This document shows, in pieces, positions 37,956 through 48,817 of a stretch of 64,000 bases of DNA. The translations under genes and the position numbers were made by a program. The stretch is taken from assembly GCA_963708855.1 (NCBI GenBank), contig CAVPUM010000022.1, positions 1-64,000 of the forward strand. Reading direction: 5' to 3'. The notes beneath the pieces are model-generated. The model was not told the DNA's origin, searched no databases, and saw only the letters and a program-made list of their open reading frames with translations. Source of the stretch: CAIWHR01 sp963708855. Lineage in GTDB: Bacteria; Pseudomonadota; Gammaproteobacteria; Burkholderiales; Casimicrobiaceae. Every line of letters starts with the position of its first letter. Position 1 is the stretch's first letter.

Positions 37956-38787
37956 ATGACCTTCACTTATCAACGCCGCTACCGCGGCCCGATCCAGGCG
38001 GTGCTGCTCGACTGGGCCGGCACGACCATGGACTTCGGCTGCATGGCGCCGGCCGTCGTCTTCGTCGAGGTGTTCAAGCGCAAGGGCGTGCCGATCACGA
38101 TGGACGAGGCGCGCGCGCCGATGGGGGCGCACAAGCGCGTCCACATCCAGAAGATCACGGAGCAGGACTCGGTGCGCAAGCGCTGGCAGGCGCAGCACGG
38201 ACGCCTGCCGACCGACGACGACGTCGAGGCGATGTTCAAGGACTTCGTGCCGCTGCAGTTGAAGTGCCTGTCCGAATACTCGGCGCTCATCCCCGGCACG
38301 CGCGGCGTCATCCGGACCTTGCGCAAGCGCGGCTACAGGATCGGCTCGACGACGGGCTACATGACCGAGATGATGAAGATCAACCTGCGCGATGCGGCAA
38401 AGCAGGGCTACGTTCCGGACTCGACGGTCTGCGCGTCGGAGGTCCCGGCGGGGCGGCCGTACCCCTACATGTGCCTGCAGAACATGATGAATCTCGGCGT
38501 CTCGCCGGTCGAGGCCTGCGTCAAGATCGACGACACGCGTCCCGGGCGTCGAGGAGGGCCTCAACGCGGGCATGTGGACGATCGGCCTCGCGATCAGCGG
38601 CAACGAGATCGGCCTGTCGCTCAAGGACTGGAACAGGCTGCCGAAGGCCGACCAGGAGCGCATGCGCGCGGGCGCCTACGCGAGGATGCACCAGTGCGGC
38701 GCGCATTACGTCGTCGACGCGATCACCGATATCCTGCCGTGCCTCGACGACATCGAGGCGAGGCTGGCGCGGGGAGAGCGCCCGTAG
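37956..38787 (+). CDS. phnX: Phosphonoacetaldehyde hydrolase, frameshifted
   Basis: HAD-fold enzyme that cleaves phosphonoacetaldehyde to acetaldehyde and phosphate. It has the nucleophile motif LLDWAGTTMDFG, the Schiff-base lysine in PMGAHKRVHIQ, GSTTGYM and KIDDT. One extra base near 38538 is inferred; corrected, TVPGVEEGLNAGMWT follows and the length is 276, typical of PhnX. ATG at 37956. A phosphonate-type ABC transporter lies 8 kb away, so a phosphonate role is consistent; no PhnW transaminase is in the window. Confidence 0.87.
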
Positions 38788-38839
38788 GGCATGCCCGGCA
38801 GATGGACGCGGCGCGATACGGTGACGGAAAGGCGCCTCG

Positions 38840-39517
38840 TCAGCCCTTGGTCTTTTCTTCGTGCGCCGCCGGGCCGGAAGCGCCCTTGCCGGCACGGAAC
38901 GCGAGCGCCATCGCGAACGCGGCCTGCGTGAACTTCAGCACCTCGGCGAAATCCTCGTCGGACAGGCGGCGCGCCGCGTCGCTCGCGCGGTAGAGGTTGG
39001 CGAATTCCCGCTCGCGTCCGGCCTGCAGGGCGAGCCGGCCGATGCCGAGCGACTCCAGCGTCTTCCATACGTCCGGATTGTAGGAGCGCGTGAAGCGCAT
39101 CACGAAGGAGATCGGATCGTTGCGGCCGAGCACCGAGGCGAGCCGCAGGATGATCTCGAAGGGCAGCGCCACCTTGCCGTTCTCGACGAGCTCGAGCAGC
39201 GTGGGATCCTTGAGGTCGATCGCATTGCCGACTTCGCCCACGCTCATGCCCGCGGTTTCGCGCATGCGCCGCAACACGGCGCCGGCCTTCTCCAGCGCCG
39301 CGCGCTGTCCCGGTTTCGGCAGCATCATCTTCGCGGCGCCCAGCGTGACGTCGGCCGCGGCGCCGGCCACGCCGAGCACGGTATCGGTCCACGAGCGCAC
39401 CTGCTGCGCGAGATCGACCAGCGTGGATCCTTCGGCCGGCGCAGCGGCCGATCGTGCGCGGCGGGGCGCGCCGGCGCGCGCGGCGGTGCCCTTCGCGGTC
39501 TTGCGGTTCGTGGCCAT
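38840..39517 (-). CDS. XRE-family helix-turn-helix regulator, 225 aa
   Basis: After a basic, disordered N-terminal ~35 residues, a central HTH (AGMSVGEVGNAIDLKDPTLLEL; about residues 95-130) resembles Cro/C1-type DNA-binding domains, followed by a helical C-terminus ending HEEKTKG. Start ATG at 39517 with AAGGAGA upstream. It faces phnX from downstream and is divergent from the aldehyde dehydrogenase, so it may regulate that gene; no operator was identified. Confidence 0.72.
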   Translation of the reverse strand: MATNRKTAKGTAARAGAPRRARSAAAPAEGSTLVDLAQQVRSWTDTVLGVAGAAADVTLGAAKMMLPKPGQRAALEKAGAVLRRMRETAGMSVGEVGNAIDLKDPTLLELVENGKVALPFEIILRLASVLGRNDPISFVMRFTRSYNPDVWKTLESLGIGRLALQAGREREFANLYRASDAARRLSDEDFAEVLKFTQAAFAMALAFRAGKGASGPAAHEEKTKG

Positions 39518-39665
39518 GACGATGAATCTCCTTGCAGCCTTTTCGTTGATCAATCGCAATTCTTCGGGCGGCATGGCTATGCTACTCTCGCCGCATGCCG
39601 TGCGGTATCGCGCCCGCCGTCACCGTGCGACGGACCAGGCGCGGGACGCTGCCGGAACCGATGCG

Positions 39666-41102
39666 ATGATTGCGCTCCCCCCCGCGCCGAACGACCCCCG
39701 GCCGCCGCTGCGGCAGGCCTTCGAGCGGATGCGCACGGCGTTTCGGGCCGACATGGCGCCTGCGCTCGCGATCCGGCGCGATCGCCTTGCGCGCGTGGCG
39801 CGCATGACGAGAGAGCCACGCGCGGGACATCATCGCCGCCATCTCCGCCGACTTCGGCCATCGTTCGCCGCACGAGACTCTGATTGCGGATCTCCTCGCC
39901 GTCGACGAAGCGATCAAGCATGCGCGGCGGCATCTCGCCGACTGGATGCGGCCGCAGCAGATCGCGACCGCGCTCATGTACCGGCCCGGCTACAACCGGC
40001 TGCTCGCGCAGCCCCTGGGGGTGGTCGGCGTGGTCGCGCCGTGGAACTACCCCTATCAGCTGTCGATGCTGCCCGCCGTGGCGGCGCTGGCGGCGGGCAA
40101 CCGCGTGATGATCAAGCCCTCCGAACTCGCGCCGAGGACCGCCGAGCTGATGGCGCGCATCGTGGGGGAAACCTTCGACGAGGACGAGCTGGCGGTGTTT
40201 CCCGGCGATGCGACGGTGGGCAAGGCCTTCGTCGAGCTGCCGTTCGACCATCTGTTCTTCACGGGTTCGACCGCCGTCGGCCGCATTGTGGCGCAGGCGG
40301 CGGCGAAGAACCTGACGCCGGTGACCCTCGAGCTCGGCGGAAAATCGCCGGTGATCGTCGACGCCGAGGGCCACGTTCGAGTCGATCGCGCCGAAAATCG
40401 CCATCGGCAAGCTGTTCAATGCCGGCCAGACCTGCATCGCGCCGGATTACGCGCTGGTGCCCCGTGCCCGCATCGACGAATTCGTCGCTGCGATGACGCG
40501 AGCGATCGGCAAGCTCTACCCGACGCTCGCCGGCAACGCCGACTACACGAGCATCGTCAACGAGCGGCACTATGCGCGGCTCGCGGGCCTGCTGGCCGAC
40601 GCCAGGACGCGCGGCGCACGCGTGGTCGAGGTCAATCCCGGCCATGGAAACGCTCGCGCCCTCGGCGCGCAAGCTCGCGCCTGCGCTGATCCTGGATGCC
40701 GGCGACGAGACGGCCGTCATGCGCGAAGAGATATTCGGCCCGCTGCTGCCCGTGGTCGCCTACGACAGCCTCGACGACGCGATCGGCTACGTGAACCGGC
40801 ACGATCGCCCGCTGGCGCTCTACTGGTTCGGCGACCATGCGGCGCGCCGCGACCGCGTGCTGCATGGCACGATCGCCGGGGGCGTCACCGTCAACGGCTG
40901 CCTCACGCATTTCGCGCAGGAGGCGCAGCCGTTCGGCGGCGTGGGCGCGAGCGGGATCGGGTCGTACCATGGCGTCTACGGCTTTCGCGCGTTCAGCAAG
41001 GAAAAGCCGGTCTACTACCAGGGCCGCCTCGGGATCATGCCGCTGCTGCTGCCCCCGTACGGCGGGTTGCTCGACCGGGTGCTGGCGTGGTTCGCACGGT
41101 GA
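39666..41102 (+). CDS. Coniferyl-aldehyde-dehydrogenase-like ALDH, frameshifted three times
   Basis: NAD(P)-dependent aldehyde dehydrogenase: VVAPWNYPYQLSMLPAVAAL, FTGSTAVGRIV, catalytic Glu in LELGGKSPVIV, Cys in FNAGQTCIAPDY and EEIFGPLLPV. The GQTCIAPDYALVP form is typical of the coniferyl-aldehyde group. Extra bases near 39816, 40370 and 40640 are inferred; corrected length is 477, the family norm. It could oxidise an aldehyde from the neighbouring reactions, possibly after PhnX (inference). Confidence 0.85.
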
Positions 41103-41208
41103 ACGGGCCCGCGCCCCGCACGGTGCCTGCTGCGCGCGACGAGGCGAATGCACCGGCGCCACGCGCGGGCGACGCGCACACCACGGGCATTGATGGCGGG
41201 GGCAACGG

Positions 41209-42470
41209 ATGAACTTCGATTACACGCCGAAAGTGCGGGAGCTGCAGGCGCGCCTGAACGCGTTCATGGCGGCGCGCGTCTATCCGAACGAGCGCCGTTA
41301 TCGCGACGAGGTCGAGGGCAATCGCGCGCAGGGCAATCCCTGGATTCCGACGCGGATCGTCGAGGAACTCAAGGTCGAGGCGCGCTCCGCCGGGCTGTGG
41401 AACCTCTTCCTGCCGCAATCGGCGCGTGGCGCCGGTCTCACCAATCTCGAATACGCGCCCCTGGCCGAGATCATGGGGCGCGTCACCTGGGCGCCGGAGG
41501 TCTTCAATTGCAGCGCGCCGGACACCGGCAACATGGAGACGATCGAGCGCTTCGGCACGCCGGAGCAGAAGCGGCAATGGCTGGAGCCGCTGCTCGCGGG
41601 CGAGATCCGGTCGGCGTTCCTGATGACGGAGCCGGCGGTCGCCTCGTCGGACGCGACGAACATCGAGTGCAGCATGGTGCGCGACGGCGATCAGTACGTC
41701 GTCAACGGCCGCAAGTGGTGGTCGTCGGGCGCGGGCGATCCGCGCTGCCGGATCTACATCGTGATGGGCAAGACGGATCCCGGCGCGCCGAAGCATCGCC
41801 AGCAGTCGATGCTGCTGGTGCCCGCGGCCGCCCCCGGGGTGAAGTCGTCCGGCCGCTCACGGTTCTCAATGCCGACGACGCGCCGCACGGGCACATGGAA
41901 ATCGATCTCGCGGACGTGCGCGTTCCGGTGACCAACCTGCTGAAGGGCGAGGGCTGCGGCTTCGAGATCGCGCAGGCACGCCTCGGACCCGGACGCATCC
42001 ACCACTGCATGCGTCTCATCGGCCTCGCCGAGCGTGCGCTCGAGCTGATGTGTCGACGGCTCTCCGGGCGCGTGGCGTTCGGCGCCGAGATCTCGCGCCA
42101 GACGGTGTGGCAGGAGCGCATCGCCGAGTCGCGCTGCATGATCGAGCAGGCGCGACTGCTGGTGCTGAAAGCGGCGTACATGATGGACACGGTCGGCAAC
42201 AAGGTCGCCAAGAAAGAGATCGCGATGATCAAGGTCGTCGCGCCCAATGTCGCCTGCAAGGTGATCGACTGGGCGATCCAGGCATACGGCGGCGAGGGCG
42301 TTCACGACGAATTCCTCGTCGGCGCGTACGCGAGCGCCCGCAGCCTCCGCCTTGCCGACGGGCCGGACGAGGTTCATCGCAATGCGATCGCGAAGATGGA
42401 ATTGCGGGAGCTGGCCATCGGAGCCAGCGCGCAACGCGGCACGGGCGCAGCGATGCCTGGCGGGAGCTGA
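41209..42470 (+). CDS. Acyl-CoA dehydrogenase, frameshifted
   Basis: Flavoprotein family member with FLPQSARGAGLTNLEYAPLAE, AFLMTEPAVASSDATNI, WWSSGAGDPRC and IQAYGGEGVHDE, the usual ACAD landmarks. One missing base near 41840 is inferred; restoring it joins APGV to EVVRPLTVLN. Corrected length is 420. This subtype often pairs with APH-like kinases such as the one at 17218. It oxidises an acyl-CoA at C2-C3 with FAD. Confidence 0.88.
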
Positions 42471-42518
42471 CGGCGATACGTGGGAAATGAAGCCGCGCTC
42501 GCGGCCGGTGCAAATCGC

Positions 42519-44132
42519 ATGCAAGCCACAAGTCCAGCAACTGACACGTTCGACTACGTCATTGTCGGCGCCGGCTCGGCCGGGTGCGTGCTCGCGGCGC
42601 GCTTGTCGGAGGATCCGTCGGTCTCGGTGTGCCTGCTCGAGGCCGGCGGGAAGCGATCGCGACCCGCTCATCCGCATGCCCCTGGGCATCGCATTGCTGG
42701 TGCCCCGGCGGATCCACAACTGGGCCTTCGAGACCGTTCCGCAGCCGGGCCTCGGCGGGCCGCCTGGGTTATCAGCCACGCGGCAAGACGCTGGGCGGCA
42801 GCAGCTCGATCAACGCGATGGTCTACACCCGCGGTCATCGCAGCGATTACGACGAGTGGGCGGCGCTCGGCAACGCGGGCTGGTCCTATGCCGACGTGCT
42901 GCCCTATTTTCGCCGGGCGGAGCACAACGAGCGCATCGTCGACGACTTTCACGGACAGGGCGGACCGCTCAATGTAGCCGACCCGCGCTCGCCGTCGTCA
43001 TTCTCGGAGCTCTGGGTCGCGGCCGCGGAACAGCAGGGCATGAAACGCAACGCGGACTTCAACGGCGCGGAACAGGAAGGGGTCGGGCTCTATCAGCTGA
43101 CGCAGAAGAACGGCGAGCGCTGGAGCGCCGCGCGAGCCTATCTCGAGCCGAGCCGCGGCCGGCCCAACCTCAGCGGTGCGCACCCGTGCGCGCGCGACGC
43201 GCGTCGTGTTCGAGGAGCGGCGGGCGGTCGGAATCGAGTACCGGCAAGGCGGCGCCGCGCGGACGGCGCGCGCGCGGCGAGAGGTGATCCTTGCCGCCGG
43301 CGCGTTGCAGTCGCCACAGCTGCTCCTGCTGTCGGGCATCGGCGATGGGGAGTCGCTGCGCGCATTCGGCATCCCGACCGTCCTTCATCTGCCGGGCGTC
43401 GGCCGCAATCTGCGCGATCACGTCGATTTCGTCATCGCCTACGAGTCGCCGCGCAAGGACCTGATCGGCTTCATGCCGGGCGACATCGTGAATGCGGTTC
43501 GCAGCGCCATCCGCTACCACCGCGACCGGCGCGGCATCTTCACGTCGAACATCGCGGAAGCCGGCGGCTTCGTCAAGAGCTCGCCCGGGCTCGCCGTGCC
43601 CGACCTCCAGCTCCATTTCTGCATCGGAATTCTCGAAAGCCACGGCCGTCGGCTGCACGCGGCTCGCGGTTTCTCCAGCCACGTCTGCGCGCTGCGGCCG
43701 AAGAGCGCCGGAACACTCACGCTTGCCGGCCGGGATCCGCTGGCGGCGCCCCGGGTCGACCCCGGCTTCTACGCGCACCCCGACGATCTCGAAACCATGG
43801 TGACGGGCTTCAGGATAACGCGCGGCATATCGGAATCGCCGCTGCTGGATCCGTTTCGCGGCAAGGAGCTCTTCACCGCGGACGCGAAGAGCGACGACGA
43901 GATACGGGACGTGCTGCGCCGGCGTTCGGACACGATCTATCATCCGGTCGGCACGTGCCGGATGGGAGTGGACGACCTGGCCGTCGTCGATCCGCAGCTG
44001 CGAGTGCGCGGCGTTGCGGGGCTGCGCGTCGTGGACGCGTCGGTCATGCCGACGCTGATCGGCGGCAACACCAACGCGCCGACGATCATGATCGGCGAGC
44101 GGGCGAGCGATCTCATTCGGAGTGCGGGCTGA
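42519..44132 (+). CDS. GMC-family FAD oxidoreductase, frameshifted three times
   Basis: Choline/alcohol dehydrogenase type: VIVGAGSAGCVLAARLSED FAD loop, GSSSINAMVYTRG, catalytic His in YHPVGTCRMG and the terminal GGNTNAPTIMIGERAS. Extra bases near 42652, 42760 and 43175 are inferred; corrected length 536, normal for the family. It oxidises an alcohol to an aldehyde or ketone. It is 48 bases after the acyl-CoA dehydrogenase on the same strand. Confidence 0.88.
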
Positions 44133-44146
44133 CCGATGCCGGCGCC

Positions 44147-44320
44147 GTGGAGGAGATCGGCGCCGGCGTCGCGCACGTCAGCCCGGTGATGATGACGCGA
44201 ATCGCTCGCGGCGATTTGCAGCCGCCGGCCTTGGCCCGTTACCCTCTGTCGCGGGCGATCGATGCGCTCGCCGCGCTGACGCGGCGGGAAGTTACCGGTA
44301 AAGTGGTGATCATGCCGTAG
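44147..44320 (+). pseudogene. C-terminal remnant of a quinone-oxidoreductase-like MDR protein
   Basis: A 57-codon open stretch ends RYPLSRAIDALAALTRREVTGKVVIMP, the pattern of the last ~55 residues of NAD(P)H:quinone oxidoreductases and other medium-chain reductases. No catalytic or nucleotide-binding part precedes it; the GMC gene ends only 14 bases upstream. It reads as a gene fragment left after a deletion, not as a functional small protein. Confidence 0.55.
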
Positions 44321-44413
44321 CCCCGATCGGGCACTGCGCAAACGTTGCGCCATCATTTCGCCGCCCGGGGACTCCGAGCCGTCCGGGTGCCGGACGAGAA
44401 TATCGAGCCGACC

Positions 44414-45322
44414 ATGAGCGACTGGCGCAGCCGGCCGGGTTACCGCGACGACGTGATCACCGTGCGCGTGATCTGGGTGGCGTTCGCCCTGTCGCTCCTC
44501 GTGCATGTCGCCGCGCTGTGGACGTCGCCACCGCTGATGCGCTCGCTCACGCTGGATCCTGCTGCACGTACCGAGCCCGCGCCGGCGCTGGTGGCGCGGC
44601 TCGGCCCCCGCTCGATCCCCAGCGAGATCGCGCCGCCGGCGGCACCGCCCTCACCGCCGCCTCCGGCTGTCGTCCCCGCTCAGGCAACGCGCGACGAAGG
44701 CGCCGCCCGCCGCTCCCGCGCCGTCCCCGCCCCCGCCCATCGCAACGAGCGAGCCCGCGCCCCGCGATCACCCCGGCGCCACCCACGCCGCCGGCGCAGG
44801 CGCCATCGACCGCGGGCCCGCCGGTCGAAACCGATCTGTCCGCGTTCATAGCGGCAAGGCGACGCGCGCGCGGCGAACCGACGAGCGCGGCGGCACAGGG
44901 CCGCGAACCGGACACGCCGCCCGCGGAAAGCGAAAAGGAACGTCTCAACCGCGTTGTCGCCGCGAACCTCGGCTTGAACAAGGTGCCCACGTTCGGCGAC
45001 GACCCGAAGCGGGGTGGCGGCATGTTTCAGCTGCGCCGCATGGGATCCGAGGATGCCGATTTCTGGTTCAACGGCTGGAACCAGGACATCGGCCGGGTGG
45101 CGCGGCAGCTGATCGAGGTCCGCAGGGGAGGCAACCCCGATATCCGCGTGGCAGTCGTGCGCAAGATCATCGAGATCATTCGCGCGCACGAGCCCGGAGA
45201 CTTCATCTGGGTGTCGCGCCGGCTGGGCCGACAGGTCGCGCTTGTCGGCCCGCCCGGGCGACAACGCCGGGCTCGAGGATTTCATGATGCGCGAGTTTTT
45301 CGGCGACGGGCGTTCGCCCTGA
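44414..45322 (+). CDS. Inner-membrane anchored proline-rich protein, frameshifted
   Basis: One N-terminal transmembrane helix (VIWVAFALSLLVHVAALW, about residues 20-38) is followed by a long Pro/Ala-rich linker and a C-terminal globular part (GGGMFQLRRMGSEDADFWF, DIRVAVVRKIIEIIR, HEPGDFIWVSRRLGR). Three extra bases are inferred (about 44695, 44760 and 45254); corrected length 301, ending FFGDGRSP. The layout resembles TonB-like or periplasm-spanning proteins, but no TonB C-terminal motif is seen and no family was recognised. Confidence 0.6.
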
Positions 45323-45389
45323 TTGTTCCTCCGTGCAAAGAAAGGAGTCCGTCTCGCGTCGGCCGGATCGTGTTGTCCATTCCGCGCGC

Positions 45390-46265
45390 CTACCAGCGAA
45401 ACGACGGCACCACGTGATCCGGCACCGCGCCCGCTTGCGCAAACAGGGCGGCGCAGCGTGCGGGATCGGGACTCTCGCCGAAGGCGATGCCGAGCGCCTC
45501 ACGGTGCACGCCGCCGGCGACAAGGATGCTCGCGAGGCCGGCACCGCTGGCGCCCAGCACGTCGTGCTGCAGCGAATCCCCGATCGCGACGATCCGCTCC
45601 TGCGGGCACGTCATTCGCCGCAGGCACGTCTGGTAGATGCGGGGAGAGGGCTTGCCGTGCGAGCGGACGGCGCCGCCGAGTTCCGCATAGCGGACGGCGA
45701 GGAGTCCCGTCGCTTCGAGCAGCGTGCCCGCGGGCGTCACCTGCGCGAGATCGGGGTTGCCGCACACCATCGGCAAGCCCCGCGCTGCGGCGCGGATCAG
45801 GACGGGCTCCCAGCCGCGGACCGACTGGCGAGGCGCGTCGATGCTCAGCGCGAACAGGAACTCGGCCTGCTCCACGTCGGTGACGACCTCGAGGCCGAGT
45901 CCGTCGACGAGATGGGTATCGCGCTCGCGCGCGAGCACGAGACAACGCCTGCCCAGGGCGCGGTAGAACGGGTCGGAGGATCCGAGGATGGCGTCGCGCG
46001 CATCGTCCCCTGCGGACACGACTTCGCCGAAGAGCCCACGGTCGATTCCCATGCGCACGATGAAGCGGGCGTTCTCCTCGCCGCTGCGTCCCGAGTTCGA
46101 CAGGATGACGACGGCCTTGCCGGCCGCCCGGAGCCGCGCGAGGCAATCGACTGCGCCGGGGTAGGGCTTCACGCCGTCGTGCAGCACGCCCCATTGGTCG
46201 AGGAGGAGCGCGTCGTAGCGATCGACCACGTCCGCCACGCCCTGCAGGTACCCGGTCGCCTTCAC
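45390..46265 (-). CDS. HAD superfamily IIA-like phosphatase, 291 aa
   Basis: NagD-like HAD hydrolase: nucleophile motif LLLDQWGVLHDG, VILSNSGRSG, and GKPSPRIYQ with the metal site VAIGDSLQHDVLGASGAG. This is the TIGR01459-like class IIA subset of sugar/nucleotide phosphatases. GTG start at 46265, only 6 bases after the stop of phnE2 and in the same operon, so it may dephosphorylate an imported phosphorus compound (inference). Confidence 0.87.
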   Translation of the reverse strand: MKATGYLQGVADVVDRYDALLLDQWGVLHDGVKPYPGAVDCLARLRAAGKAVVILSNSGRSGEENARFIVRMGIDRGLFGEVVSAGDDARDAILGSSDPFYRALGRRCLVLARERDTHLVDGLGLEVVTDVEQAEFLFALSIDAPRQSVRGWEPVLIRAAARGLPMVCGNPDLAQVTPAGTLLEATGLLAVRYAELGGAVRSHGKPSPRIYQTCLRRMTCPQERIVAIGDSLQHDVLGASGAGLASILVAGGVHREALGIAFGESPDPARCAALFAQAGAVPDHVVPSFRW

Positions 46266-46271
46266 GGAGGG

Positions 46272-47082
46272 CTAGCTGATGCGCGAGCGGATGGAAGCCG
46301 ACAGCGCCTCGCTCAGCATGCACGATCACCAGGATGGCAATGAGAATGACCAGGACCTGGGACCACGCGAACGTGTTGATCGACGCATGGAGCAGCAGGC
46401 CGATCCCGCCTGCGCCGACGAAGCCCAGCACGCTCGATTCGCGCACATTGATGTCCCAGCGATAGATCGTCGTGCCGAGCAGCACCGGCATGACCTGCGG
46501 CACGATCGCGACCCACCAGGTCTGCAAGGTGCCTGCACCGGTCGCTGCCACGGCTTCGATCTGGCCGGCATCGACCTCCTCGATCGCTTCGGCGATGAGC
46601 TTGGCGATGAAGCCGACGGACCGCGCGGCGACCGCGAAGATGCCGGCGACCGCGCCGGGGCCGAAGATGGCCACGAACAGCAATCCCCAGATCACCGTGT
46701 TGATCGAGCGCGACCCGACCAGGATGGCCCGTCCGATCGCCCAGGTGAAGCCGTTGGCCGTCGTGTTGCGCGCCGCCAGGAACGCCACGGGTATCGCCAG
46801 CACGATGGCGATCATCGTGCCGAGGGTCGCGATGTGGATCGTGTCGATCAGAGGTCGGACGATCTGCGGCAGGTAGGACCAGCGTGGCGGCCACATGCGC
46901 GCTGCGAGGTCGGCGGCCTGCTCGTGCGCGTCGCTGAAATAGGACCATTCGATGTCGAGGGCCGACACCGACCAGACGGCGGCAGCGGCCGAGCCCGCCA
47001 GCCACAGCCAGGCGACGAGCATTTCGCGCGGCGTATGCCGGCGCCAGACGTCGGGATAGCTGCGCGTGGGCGCCGGATTCAC
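46272..47082 (-). CDS. phnE: Phosphonate-type ABC transporter permease 2, frameshifted
   Basis: Inner-membrane permease with TLGTMIAIVLAIPVAFLAARN, SINTVIWGLLFVAIFGPG, the EAA-like loop (EAVAATGAGTLQTWW) and GFVGAGGIGLLLHAS. GTG start overlaps the stop of the other permease (GTGA), with GGAGGAAG upstream. One extra base near 46320 splits off a tail LSEALSASIRSRIS; corrected length 269. Two PhnE-type permeases form the membrane pore of phosphonate/phosphite importers. Confidence 0.85.
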
Positions 47083-47897
47083 CGGATCTTCCTCCGTGCC
47101 CAGTCGCTGAACCATTCGCCGAAAGCGACCATCGCGGCGATCGACAGCAGGATCGCGCAGGCGAAGTCGAAATCGTAGCGCGCGAACGACGACGAGAGCG
47201 TCGCGCCGATGCCGCCCGCGCCGACGATGCCGAGCACCGTCGAGTGCCGGAGATTGGCGTCGAGCCGGTAGATGAAGACGCCGAGCGTGCGCACCACCAC
47301 TTGCGGCGTCACCGCATAGAAGACGACCTGCCCGAAGCTTGCGCCGGTGGCGCGCACGGCTTCGACCGGGCCCGGCTTCATGTTCTCGATGTCCTCGGCC
47401 AGCATCTTGGCGAGGAAGATCGCCGAGGAGAACGCCAGCGTCAGCAGGCCCGCCACCGGCCCGAAGCCGAACAGCTTCACGCAGAAGATCGCGATGAGGA
47501 TCTCGTGGAAGGTCCGCCCGACCACGATCACGCCGCGCGCGGCGAGGTAGACCGGGCGCGGGGCGAGATTGCGCGCCGCGCACAGGCCGAGCGGTATCGC
47601 CAGCACGATGCCCGCGAGGCTCGACGCAATCGCCATCTGCACGCTCTCGGCCATGCCGCTGGCGAGGATGTGCCATTTGTCGCCGACGGCGGGCGGGATC
47701 ATCCGCGCGAAGAGGTCGAGCGCGCGCGGGAAGCCGCGCAGGACGCGGTCCCAGTTGACGTTGAGATCGCCGATGGCCCAGACGAGATACGCGGCGACGA
47801 GCAGCCAGAAGGCCATGCGGCGGCCCGGGCTGCCGAACACGCTCGGTGCCCGCCACGCGCCCGGATGCGCGGCGAGGGCTGCGGCGCGGTCGATCAT
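47079..47897 (-). CDS. phnE: Phosphonate-type ABC transporter permease 1, 272 aa
   Basis: Intact permease with six or so helices, SLAGIVLAIPLGLCAARN, RTFHEILIAIFCVKLFG, EAVRATGASFGQVVFY (EAA loop) and GIVGAGGIGATLSSSFA. It is the first of two PhnE-like genes; its stop overlaps the second. The start overlaps the stop of phnC by four bases. Imports a phosphorus oxyanion or organophosphonate together with PhnC and PhnD. Confidence 0.87.
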   Translation of the reverse strand: MIDRAAALAAHPGAWRAPSVFGSPGRRMAFWLLVAAYLVWAIGDLNVNWDRVLRGFPRALDLFARMIPPAVGDKWHILASGMAESVQMAIASSLAGIVLAIPLGLCAARNLAPRPVYLAARGVIVVGRTFHEILIAIFCVKLFGFGPVAGLLTLAFSSAIFLAKMLAEDIENMKPGPVEAVRATGASFGQVVFYAVTPQVVVRTLGVFIYRLDANLRHSTVLGIVGAGGIGATLSSSFARYDFDFACAILLSIAAMVAFGEWFSDWARRKIR

Positions 47898-48811
47898 GGT
47901 TGCGCCGCGAGATCCGGGCGCTGGTCCTTCGTTGCGATGGAGTTCGCGGATCGAGTGATTCCGGCCGCACTGGATCCGGTGTCGCCCTCCGCATCGGCCG
48001 GGCCGGCGGCCAGCGTCCAGTCTTCAGCGCCGTAGATCAGGGTGAGGGTCTCATCGGTCAACTCGGCCGGCGTGCCATCGAAGACGACGGCGCCGGCCTT
48101 GAAGCCGATGATGCGGTCGGAGAACGATCGGGCGAGCGCCACGTCGTGGAGATTGACCAGGGCCGGGGTGGCACGCTCGTTCGCCAGCTCGCCGATCAGG
48201 CGCATGATCTGGCGCGACGTCTTCGGGTCGAGGCTCGCGGTCGGCTCGTCGACCAGCAGCAGATCGGGGCGCTGCATCAGCGCCCGCGCAATGCCCACCC
48301 GCTGGCGCTGCCCGCCCGAGAGCGCGTCGGCGCGCTGGTTGTGATAGCCGTCCAATCCGACGCGATCGAGCAGTTCGAATGCCGCGCGGATGTCCTCCGG
48401 CGGAAAGCGATACCGCAGCGAGGCGAGGAGGTTCACATACCCCAGCCGGCCGGAGAGCACGTTCTGCATCACCGTCAGGCGTTCGACGAGGTTGAACTCC
48501 TGGAAGATCATGCCGATGCGCCGGCGCGCCGCACGCAATCTCCGCCGGTCGAGCGCCACGATGTCCTGCCCGTTCAGCAGGATGCGCCCGGCGGTCGGCT
48601 CGACCAGCCGGTTGATGCAGCGAATGAAGGTGCTCTTGCCGGCGCCCGACGAACCGATGATCGCCACCACCTGCGGCCGGTCGATCGACACGTTGACACC
48701 GACCAGCGCGCGCTGGCCGGTCGGGTAGACCTTGTCCAGCCCCTCCACCGCGAGCAGCGGTGTCGCCGCGGCGGGCTCGGCCCTCTGCGCTGTCGGAGCG
48801 ACCGCGGCCAT
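47894..48811 (-). CDS. phnC: Phosphonate-type ABC transporter ATPase, 305 aa
   Basis: ATPase of a phosphonate-family ABC importer. Walker A GSSGAGKST, Q-loop FQEFNLVERLTV, ABC signature LSGGQRQRVG, Walker B LLVDEPTASLDP and switch His in NLHDVALA. The GYVNLLASL segment is typical of PhnC. About 40 C-terminal residues beyond the usual length are low-complexity. It starts 6 bases after the phnD stop, so the operon order is phnD-phnC-phnE-phnE-HAD. Confidence 0.92.
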   Translation of the reverse strand: MAAVAPTAQRAEPAAATPLLAVEGLDKVYPTGQRALVGVNVSIDRPQVVAIIGSSGAGKSTFIRCINRLVEPTAGRILLNGQDIVALDRRRLRAARRRIGMIFQEFNLVERLTVMQNVLSGRLGYVNLLASLRYRFPPEDIRAAFELLDRVGLDGYHNQRADALSGGQRQRVGIARALMQRPDLLLVDEPTASLDPKTSRQIMRLIGELANERATPALVNLHDVALARSFSDRIIGFKAGAVVFDGTPAELTDETLTLIYGAEDWTLAAGPADAEGDTGSSAAGITRSANSIATKDQRPDLAAQP

Positions 48812-48817
48812 CCCGCG

